NCBI RefSeq assembly: GCF_905475395.1
Contig: NC_058338.1
Location: 47,279,935-47,343,934, forward strand
Length of the DNA stretch: 64,000 bases
Direction of reading: 5' to 3'
Source: Chrysoperla carnea
Taxonomy: Eukaryota; Arthropoda; Insecta; Neuroptera; Chrysopidae
The notes beneath the pieces were generated by a model. The model saw nothing but the letters and a program-made list of their open reading frames with translations, made no database searches and had not been told where the DNA came from. Position numbers and translations under genes: made by a program. Positions 55,738 through 64,000 of the stretch are shown here, piece after piece (the first letter of the stretch is position 1; the number at the start of each line of letters is the position of its first letter).

Positions 55738-56323
55738 TATTAATAGTCCAAGAGGGGCCCAAGAAGGGATTTGTGTAGTTACTCGAGCGCGTCAGATTAA
55801 GGCATGGGGGGTTCCTTGGACCTTCCTCAGTACCTCCACCAAATTTTAGTCCTAAATATGGGGGGACCCACGTAGGAGAGACGGTCAAATTAGTAAAAAC
55901 AAAATTGCAATAGGTAAATTAACTCGAGCGCGTCAGATTAAGACCTGGTGGGTTAATTACATGATAAAAAATGTACATTCCAATAATCTGATGATTTAAG
56001 CGAGACGAAAAGAAATGGGAAGCTTGCAAAGCTGCGTTACCCGTAGTAACTCGAGCGCGATCAAAATTTTTCAGAATATTGAATTTTACATTTTTTATCA
56101 TGTAATAATTAACCCACCATATCTTAATCTAACGCGCTCGAGTTAATTTATCTATCGCAACTTTGTTTTTACTAATCTGACCGTCTGCCCTACGCGAGTC
56201 CCCCCATATTTAGGGCTAATATTTGGTGGAGGTACTGAGGAAGGTCCAAGGAACCCCCTATGTCTTAATCTGCCGCGCTCGAGTAACTACAAAAATCCCC
56301 TCTTGGGCTCCCCTACTATAATA
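55738..56323. repeat. Foldback element with repeated CTCGAG-centred motif
   Basis: The outer ends pair: tagtccaagaggggcccaag with cccctcttgggctcccctac. Arms of about 230-240 bp contain cttggaccttcctcagtacc and its complement. The phrase taaactcgagcgcg in variants (actcgagcgcgtcagattaa and inverses) recurs about five times, at the arm ends and near the centre. No coding capacity. A solo arm lies at 9525-9716. Confidence 0.8.
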
Positions 56324-56745
56324 CATATTAATCAAGATTTTGAATAGCATCATTTTACTGTGAATTATGCTCGAATAAATTTTTTTTGCACAATTATATT
56401 AAAACTTGCAAATATAAAATACATAAAATCACAAATGCCATAAATTTTAATTATCTTCTAAATTATATCATATTCTTTAAAAAAAACTTGATTCGCTAGC
56501 GAAAGTACTACTAATTTCCGGTCGCATTTTAAGTACAGACTTTTGTGGCTCGATAGCAAAGCAACACTCTAGATCAAGTGCTAGGGGATCAAGAATAATA
56601 ATACAAAACACACGGCCAGAATGTTGAATACCCTGGCGCATGGGATATAAAGCGTAGGCTTCGTACCAAACTTTAAACCACATACGCCAGGAAATACAGC
56701 TTTATTTTTTATTTTTTGAATAACAGCGGTAATAGAGAGCAGCAA

Positions 56746-57399
56746 TTTTTATACCATGTATATATGAAATATACATAGTATATTAAGTTTAGTCCAAAGT
56801 TTGTAACGCTTAAAAATATTGATGCTACGAACAAAATTTTGGTATAGGTGTTCATAGAATCACCTAATTAATCCATTTCCGGTTGTCCGTCCGTCCGTCC
56901 GTCCGTCTGTGGACACGATAACTCAAAAACGAAAAAAGATATCGATCTGAAATTTTTACAGCGTACTCAGGACGTAAAAAGTCAGGTCAAGTTCGTAAAT
57001 GAGCATCATAGGTCAATTGGGTCTTGGGTCCGTAGGACCCATCTTGTAAACCGTTAGAGATAGAACAAAAGTTTAAATGTAAAAAATGTTGCTTATAAAA
57101 AAATAAAAAACTTTTGTTTGAAACATTTTTTTGTAAACATCACTGTTTACCCACGAGGGCGTTAATTAGGTGCAAATTTTATAGTATGTATTAATATAGG
57201 AATATCAAAGTGAACATCTTTTGTTATTTACGTGACGTCAAAAAAACAAACGATTGCGCATCAACACTTGCGCATTATATGAGAATATCAGTTAAATATG
57301 TCAGATATGTATGTATGTGAAATGTGACAGAGTTATCAACACAGCCTATACATGGTATTTCAACAATTAACTCAGTCAATTGTTTGTTTTCACTTGTTT
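56746..57399 (+). repeat. R1-family repeat, full-length copy
   Basis: Starts tttttataccatgtatata, contains four tandem gtcc(g) units at about 56886-56907, and ends tgtttgttttcacttgtttg. Relative to the other copies it has about 60 extra bases around 57205-57270, including a tacgtgacgtcaa segment. Confidence 0.85.
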
Positions 57400-57514
57400 G
57401 TTTATGTATTTTGTACACAGTTTGTTTTCATTAAGGTTTTGAAGAATCAATCTAGCTCATATCATTAAAACAAACTTTTGAATAAAAATGATCTCTTAAA
57501 CAAACAATTGATAT

Positions 57515-57840
57515 TGGGTGCGTTTGGCAGAAAAAAGCGCTTGAGAGCGCTTACTAGCTGTACAGTTATCGGCCAGGACATGTTTGCTAACATTCACAAC
57601 ATTCTAACATTCACAACATTATTTAATATATTATTCATTATTGGTAATTTTTTAATATGAATAATTTACAAACATATATTTAAATTAGGTTAGGCTCCCC
57701 GGTTAAAGCTAACTTAGCGTCCTAGAGGAATATAGCTATTTACTATTTGACAGCGTTACTATTTGACAGCGCTTACCGCTTAACAATCGCCATTTTGTTG
57801 ACAAGCGCTTTCTAGCGCTTTTTTCTGCTAAACGCACCCA
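57515..57840. mobile_element. MITE with AGCGCT-rich inverted ends
   Basis: 326 bp. The ends TGGGTGCGTTTGGCAGAAAA and the complement of TGGGTGCGTTTAGCAGAAAA both continue AAGCGCT. Flanks ttgatat (57508-57514) and ttgatac (57841-57847) form a 7-bp near-perfect direct repeat, suggesting a hAT-like duplication of 7-8 bp. The open frame at 57478-57660 crosses the boundary and is not a gene. Confidence 0.75.
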
Positions 57841-57847
57841 TTGATAC

Positions 57848-58245
57848 ATATTATATATTATGTTTCCAAGATAAAGCCTTTCAAAATTTATCGATGTAAC
57901 CTTATATATCCATCAGAGATTTTTAGCAGACTTGTTTATGATGTTGTCCCAATGAATAATCCAAGTTTGTGACCTCGAGCGACAAACGTAACTTTGTCAA
58001 AAATTTGAAAAACCCGTAAAAATTTTAACTTTTTTTTCAGATTTTGGCGATTGTAACCCTAAAAGGGTAGTTTTTGTAGTATCTTTTTAAGATGTTTTTA
58101 AAGTAGACTAAATTTGCTACAATATGAGACTAGAATCGTCTGGTAGACCCAATAGTTTCTAATTTCTCAATTAAAAAATTCTCGAAATAAACGTCGTATT
58201 TTTTATCTGAAATTTATATAATAATTTTTGATAAACAATTGATAT
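57848..58245. repeat. Repeat R5, copy downstream of the OBP gene
   Basis: A unit of about 390 bp with agacttgtttatgatgttgt, gtgacctcgagcgacaaacg, gtaaccctaaaagggtagtt and gtagactaaatttgctacaa. Two further copies in the same orientation lie in the last OBP intron, so R5 copies bracket the terminal exon. Confidence 0.8.
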
Positions 58246-58328
58246 TGATACATATTAATTGTGACTTGAACCGAGACATTTTAGGGTTTGCTAAATTAAA
58301 AATTCGAATAGAACACTGTTTTTTTTTC

Positions 58329-58334
58329 TTTATT
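58329..58334 (-). terminator. Probable poly(A) signal of the OBP gene
   Basis: TTTATT on the plus strand, read as AATAAA on the minus strand, about 110 bases past the stop codon and before the R5 repeat copy. Confidence 0.5.
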
Positions 58335-58443
58335 TATAGTTGATATACAAAAATATAGTTTTTTTTTTTAAATACATACAATTTTCTCACAGATTTTTTG
58401 GAATAATTTATCACTATAATTAAAAAAAACTACATATTACTCT

Positions 58444-61400
58444 TCACTTATTTATTTTATCTGCGTTCATAAATCCTTGGATTAATTTTGTTATGTTTGC
58501 CATTGGCATTGTTTCAATCTAAAAACAAAAAAATTTCATTTTGGAGTAATTATTTACATAATTCTAGTAGTTCAAGCGAAATGCATAGAAAATCTGTGAA
58601 AATTTCGCTTGTTATTCACAATTTTGAATTACAAGTTGCCTAGCTGGCCAATTTTGAAGTACAAGTTGGCATACTTGATTTGCAAAAGTTTCGCTTTTAG
58701 AGAAAATGTTTATACATATTATTATTATTATTAGAGTAACCTTATACATTACAGTCTGCAAATCTGGTAGTTCTGATTTTTCGCAGACTTGTTTATGATG
58801 TTGGTCTAATGAATAATAAGTTTGCGACCTCGAGCGCCGAACGCAACTTCGTCAAAAATGGAAAAATCCGTGAAAATTTTGGATTTTGTTCTAGTTTTTT
58901 GATGAAACTCTTTCAAAAAGTTTTTAAAGTAGACTAAATTTGCTACAATATGAGACGAGAATGGACTTTCTAGACCTAATAGTTTCCGAGATAAAGCCTT
59001 TCAAAATTTATCGATGTAATTTTATATATCCATCAGAGTTAACGTCAAATCCGGTTGTTCTGATTTTTAGCAGACTTGTTTATGATGTTGTCCCAATAAA
59101 TAATCCAAGTTTGTGACCTCGAGCGACAAACGTAACTTTGTGAAAATTAAAAAAACCCGTACAAATTTTTTCAGATTTTATCGATTGTAACCCTAAAAGG
59201 GTAGTTTTTGAAGTATCTTTTAGAGATATTTTTAAAGTAGACTAAATTTGCTACAACATGAGACTAGAATCGTCTCTGTAGACCCAATAGTTTCTAATTT
59301 CTCAATTAAAAAATTATCGAAATAAACGTCGTATTATTTGTCTGAAATTTATAATAATTTTTGGAATCCAGCATGTATAGAGATGCTGTTTTACGTCTTG
59401 GTTTTTAAAAATTATAAATTTAATTTAATTACTTACAATTTCAGAAAAGGTAGTTAAACAGTTAATAGTTGTGGAACCTAGTGAACAACTTTTGTCTTTT
59501 TCAGCTGAAACAAATACAATTTTTTAAATTTTATATAAAATTTCTTTTATAATTAATTTAATCTCTTTTTAATTTTAATTACATACTTTTGAGATCACAT
59601 TTGTCCATTAATAAATCAATTTTATCCTTAAAATCACCATTTCTCCAGTTACTAGGTATCATTTTTAATAATTTTACAGGATTGATATGACTTTCATCTT
59701 CAATCTAGAAAAATAATTTTCGTTTTACATTTAACCTTTTTAACAATAGTCAATGAAACATCATTTAGAGTTACATGAATTATATTTTGAGCTATACTCC
59801 AGTGCACTTACGGATTGACCCAAAAGTTTTGACACTAGATTTTTTTATCTTGCCTTCTATTCATTTAAAGTTGATGATTTTTATTGTCGTTGGACTGGTC
59901 TGCGTTTTATCTTTAAACTTTTTTCTATCAAAGTACACACTACGATTGATAACAAAAAAGTTATTCGTGTTCAAAGTCAATTCATTTCCCGAATACGCAA
60001 AATCAGATTTAAGGTCTCCAAACAACCCCATATCGAATGAGTAAATAAAAAAATCTAGTGTCAAAACTTTTGGATCACACCTTTACGATTTATATAAGTG
60101 CACTGGACTATTTTTGATATGTAGATATTTTTCTTTTTGTCTGTGGGTTGTGATGTAGGTAATGCAATTTTTCAGTATTATGTTAATTTGACTTTAATAT
60201 TATTATGCATCAAGTCGAATGGTCAAAATCTCATCTTTTTAGCATGTATGAAATTGGAAGAAAGAAATTTTGGAAAGAGTTTTTACAATTTTTAGGGGAT
60301 TGCAATGAAAAAATTGAACTTTTCTGATTTGCCCATAGGTTTTAAGAAATTTCAAAATCGTATATTTCTAGAATATCTAGAAATGTCTTAGAATTAATAC
60401 AACTTCACTTTGGGCTATATGATTTGTTCTGAAATTTCCAGGTGATTGAAAAAATTCTTAAAAACTAAACTAGTATTCTTTGAAAAAATTGGTAGCCTTT
60501 TTGTGCGAGTTTTCTACTACTAGTAAATGATCACTGTAACTGCAACACATTGCTTCGCCAATATATGATAATTCATTAGAGTTAACTTACAATTCCAAAT
60601 TCAATTAGGGCACATTCACCAAAACATATTGCCGATTCAGATCCTTTTTTAATTTGTTCAACTAAAGTTAACTGATTATCTGAAAATTAAATAAATAATT
60701 ATAGTCCAAGTAATAATCCTTTTAATACGAATTTTGATCTGCAACTCGAAATTTTTGATTTAAGTTGGTGCTTGGCGTGAATCCAAGAGATTCGTGTTCG
60801 AGTGTATCCTTTTCAATTGTCTTTTCATTAAGATTACTCGGCAAGTTATTTGTCTTTATAGTTTACGATTATATCATAGATAAACATCAATTATATAGCC
60901 GAAACGCGTTTAAAATTTGACGTTTAAAATTGTATGCAATCTAGTGGACAAAACATAAATAATAAAATTAATTGAGTTAATGTTGACAAACAAATAAAAA
61001 TAAAATTCGATCAGTTGAAAATAAAAATTACACTCTGTGTCTAGAGCTTATATAGTCAAATTGGAAAGGTGCTTGGCATAAATCCAAGAGATCCGGGTTC
61101 GAGTCCTGCTGCGAGTGTATTTTTTCCAATTCTCTTTTCAATATGATTACTCGGAAAGTTATTTGTCTTTATAGTTTACCCTATTGTACCATAAATAAAT
61201 ATCAATTAAATAACTGAAAGTCTAGACTAAAATTCTTTGAGATAACTTATATGAATTAAATTCTAGTTTACAGCTCAAAATTCGCATGAGGTTTATTTAC
61301 TTGGACCATTAATATCTAAATCTGAATTAAATAAAATGTTTTACCAAAGGTAAAATTAAATCCTGATTGGTCTCTGCATACTGCATCTACCTTCTGCCAT

Positions 61401-62593
61401 TCTTTCATGATTGCTGCATTGTATTCTAGCATTAATTTTTTCTAAAAAAAAAGGTACCTAAAATTATGACTAAAGAATTACAAGTTTTAAATGGTAATAA
61501 CTTGTTTAACTTAAATAGAATAGCAACCTGTATTTTATGTCAACCGCAAATGTAAAATGTAATTCTTTATCAAATTTCATTAACTTTCCTATTGCTAACT
61601 TTTTTACTTTTCATGGAAAACGCAGTTGTTACCGGAAACTGATTTCATTTTAGTCAAAACAAGCTAAATATTAATTTTATAAGTATTTGTTTATTAGTAA
61701 AATAACGGTTTAAAGTATAATTATGAAATCTATATTCGGTTCATAGCATTTGAATAAAAGATATACTAATTATTACAAATATGCCTAGAAATTATTGTAG
61801 GTAAAATAGGAAATTATTTTGTAATACTTATTTAATCAGCCTGCCCACATAATTTTATATTTTTAAAATTTAATAATATTATGTGTTAAATTAACAAAAA
61901 AAATACACCGTAAATATGACTTTTAGACGGCAATATTAATAACTTTCTGATTAAATGAACTATTATTGCAAACTTTTCTTTTATAATAATAATAATAATC
62001 GAAGCGTTTAGAGTTTTGTTGATTTTACATTAACGGTCGATTTTATATAAATATAAGGGGCTTTTTATAAAAAACAATTTAAATAAATTTTCAAATGAAA
62101 TCCCTTATAAAAAATTGATTAGTAGGTAATTCTCGCGTTGGAATTTATCTAAAAAAATGTATAAATTCTTCATGAAATTAAAGTCGTTTTCTGGCCCACT
62201 AAAAATAATTCTGCAGTTGAAAAATGTGAAAATTTCATATCGCAGCCAATGCATTTTTTAATGTTTTTGTAACGTTAAAAGATTTTGAATTATTTTCATG
62301 CAAAATTTGAAAGTTTTCATTGTTATATTTCAAGGTAAAACGTAAAAGAAAATAAAAATTTAGTTACCTCATTTTCCTTTGTAACTAAGTGTTTGTTTTT
62401 AAAATTTATTATCCCGAAATAAAAATTAATTTTCTTTTTCTCATTTAAGTAAATTATAATATAAAATAATATCTAGTTAATTTTATAATAGTTCTATTTA
62501 ACTCACCATCTCAGTTTTTCTTTCACTGGTAGCATTTTCAAAAACAATAAATAATGTAAAAAATAGAATTAATATTTTTTTTAAATTCAACAT
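58444..62593 (-). CDS. Odorant-binding protein, classic six-cysteine type
   Basis: Secreted carrier of small hydrophobic ligands, classically in the sensillum lymph of antennae. Six exons on the minus strand: 62593-62507, 61441-61345, 60679-60591, 59704-59587, 59504-59437 and 58518-58444 (stop TGA). All sites are GT-AG and frame is kept. The 177-residue product begins M-L-N-L-K-K-I-L-I-L-F-F-T-L-F-I-V-F, a signal peptide likely cleaved near residue 23. Cysteines at 51, 80, 84, 127, 137 and 146 give spacings C-x28-C-x3-C-x42-C-x9-C-x8-C; x3 and x8 are the family's diagnostic gaps, and the rest are within its range. The mature form (about 155 residues) is somewhat longer than usual, with about 28 residues before the first cysteine and 31 after the last. 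The four longer introns are 665-1065 bp and carry repeats; intron 4 is 82 bp. Family assignment is firm; ligand and expression site cannot be read from sequence. Confidence 0.95.
58735..59370. repeat. Repeat R5, two tandem copies in the last OBP intron
   Basis: The copy at about 58735-58990 is diverged (ggtctaatgaataataagtt, gagcgccgaacgcaac). The copy at about 58990-59370 closely matches 57848-58245 (gtcccaataaataatccaag, gagcgacaaacgtaac). They follow each other directly, head to tail. Confidence 0.75.
59799..60106. mobile_element. MITE in OBP intron 3
   Basis: 308 bp with inverted ends: ccagtgcactta at the left and taagtgcactgg at the right. Inside these, ccaaaagttttgacactaga pairs with tctagtgtcaaaacttttgg. 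The loop between these inner arms is unpaired. Overlapping open frames on both strands (59775-60064) are artefacts of the symmetry. Confidence 0.75.
60765..60905 (+). mobile_element. SINE-like element, family C, decayed copy
   Basis: ggtgcttggcgtgaatccaa, ttcgtgttcgagtgtatcc and agattactcggcaagttat match the better copy at 61040-61215. The B-box region has lost about ten bases. Confidence 0.55.
61040..61215 (+). mobile_element. SINE-like element, family C
   Basis: B box GGTTCGAGTCC at 61095-61105, in gatccgggttcgagtcctg, with a body ctcggaaagttatttgtctt. Two copies sit 150 bases apart in OBP intron 2 in the same orientation, opposite to the gene. Confidence 0.6.
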
Positions 62594-63350
62594 TTTTTAT
62601 TATAAATTATATTTTTCAAAATAGTTCTCACTAGATAAAAAAAATTAAAATTCAAAAGGATCAATTGTTTATTTGATTTGAAGTAACAAGCTCTACCGTG
62701 CGCTATAGATTAAAAAAAATTATTAAATAAGAGTGTTTAAAATAAACATTTGTCCCGTCAATTATATAAATAATGTCCACTTTATTACACTGCGTGTTAC
62801 AGGTAAAGAATGAAAATGTAGTCCCAGGTTCGTCTGATCAGTTGTGCATTTAATTTGGCCGTATGGTACACAGAATCATTGCGTTTTACAGCAGAAGTAC
62901 GGGTGGTTTAATGCGCATTTTAAAAAAGCGTTCGCATATTTTGTTTTAGCACTCGCTATATATTTGTTCTGTAGTTTAGTTTGTAATGGAAAGATTATAT
63001 ATGAGGGTGCTAAATTCACATTAATATTATGATAATGTGATCTATGGTAGCGTGGTTAAATAACGCAGTTGAAAAACGCGACGACGCGCGTTCTAGACAT
63101 AAGAACATTTTACAGCTTGGTGAGAATATATTGGATATTTCTTAGTTCTTACAAACCTGCTTAGTTCTTTAAAGTCCTGTGTCTTCTGAAATAATCATCG
63201 CACTGATGTTCATATTATTCGCAAAACTTAAACTGCCTTCTTTTAAGCCTTTGCATATTTTGTAAAAGAATTTAATCACTCCCCCGCTTTTCATTTTTAA
63301 AACTTGTCAATTTTATTGATTTAATCAAAATAAATAAAAAAGTTCCTTTT
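62594..63350. other. Upstream region of the OBP gene
   Basis: A TATA-like stretch (minus strand ttatttatataat) lies at about 62761-62773, some 170 bases before the OBP start codon; whether it is the promoter is uncertain. The open frame 62844-63032 and the small GC-rich patch gaaaaacgcgacgacgcgcg near 63070-63090 are unassigned. Confidence 0.4.
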
Positions 63351-63359
63351 TAATGAACT

Positions 63360-64000
63360 TTTGGGAGCTTTACCACACTGGCAATTTCCCAGAATTAGAA
63401 ACTATGCTTATTCAGTTCCACTGCAATAATCTATAGTGCATTAGATCCAGTGTTTAATAGAGATATTCCTCTATAGTTCCCACAGACCAGTTTATCATCT
63501 TTCTTGTGGTTTGGGCAAATAAGGACTACTTCTCGTGCAATTTTGCTTCTCTCCAGATTGTTAAGTTTAATTTATGAAATTCATTCCAAAAAGTTTTCCC
63601 TCTACAATTTAAGCAGTTCTTTTGCCATCCTCTCCTGGCGCTTTATTATGTTTTCGAAGGATTTCATTGCGGGCAGAGCTGTGTCATAGGTGGGTTTCTT
63701 CATGGATTGCTCGATCTTCTCTTTACTTTAATTTCTTCGAGTTCTTCGGTACTGGTGGCTTCTGACTTATTCTGTGGCGAAGTTCACTGAAGAACATTTC
63801 CCACCTTTTGATTATTCTTTCAAGTAATCTCATCAAGTTACTCTTAGCATTATGAAGTATTGGTGTGGTAACCAATATTTTACTTTTTGAATCAGTGGGT
63901 ACCGCGAGTAATCAATATAAATTAATAATTTTGTGCATCATGAACGTATTCTCTCCTCTTATTTCCCGATGCACTTTGGCGGGAACTGGAAGATCCTGTA
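63360..64000 (-). mobile_element. Decayed non-LTR retrotransposon (reverse-transcriptase fragment)
   Basis: On the minus strand, pieces in shifting frames read H-N-K-A-P-G-E-D-G (near 63626-63650) and H-K-K-D-D-K-L-V-C-G-N-Y-R-G-I-S-L-L-N-T (63450-63520). These are the conserved KAPGxDG and NYRGISLLN motifs before and in the first reverse-transcriptase block of LINEs. R-W-E-M-F-F-S-E-L precedes them. Frameshifts and stops show it is dead. It continues beyond the window edge. Confidence 0.8.

Overview
The window is nuclear DNA from an insect. It is AT-rich, its genes are split by GT-AG introns (one of about 15 kb), and repeats fill most of the rest. It carries a classic six-cysteine odorant-binding protein (OBP) gene, a family restricted to insects and close relatives. 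I cannot fix the order from sequence alone.

Three protein-coding genes are well supported. (1) 10951-41804, plus strand: the insect orthologue of G-protein-coupled receptor kinase 2/3 (Drosophila Gprk1, vertebrate beta-adrenergic receptor kinase). Twelve exons give 654 codons, from the RGS-homology domain through the AGC kinase domain and PH domain to the stop. The first exon(s), about 38 residues, lie upstream of the window, so positions 1-10950 are intron. (2) 54921-55531, plus strand: a three-exon, 90-residue, probably mitochondrial protein that I do not recognise. (3) 58444-62593, minus strand: a six-exon secreted OBP of 177 residues with the full OBP cysteine spacing.

The rest is intron and intergenic DNA made largely of mobile-element debris. 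There are several foldback or MITE-like families, an inverted duplication of the 5' end of a mariner element, a hAT-type MITE with a near-perfect 8-bp target duplication, tRNA-derived SINEs (one with a 12-bp target duplication), two decayed non-LTR retrotransposon fragments, and interspersed repeats present up to four times here. The standout structure is a nearly perfect inverted repeat of about 1.98 kb at 45080-47064: two arms of about 965 bp with only about eight differences and a 55-nt spacer. A diverged relative lies at about 18.47-19.39 kb.

Layout: 1-41.8 kb is Gprk1 with its repeat-filled introns. 41.8-54.9 kb is intergenic, with the giant inverted repeat, a SINE, some protein-like relics on the plus strand and one candidate minus-strand exon. 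54.9-55.5 kb is the small mitochondrial-type gene. 55.5-58.4 kb is three stacked repeats. 58.4-62.6 kb is the OBP gene. 62.6-64 kb is its upstream region and a decayed LINE. Nothing suggests that the three genes work as a unit. Gprk1 acts in receptor desensitisation inside cells and the OBP in extracellular ligand transport, so their adjacency is most simply ordinary gene order.
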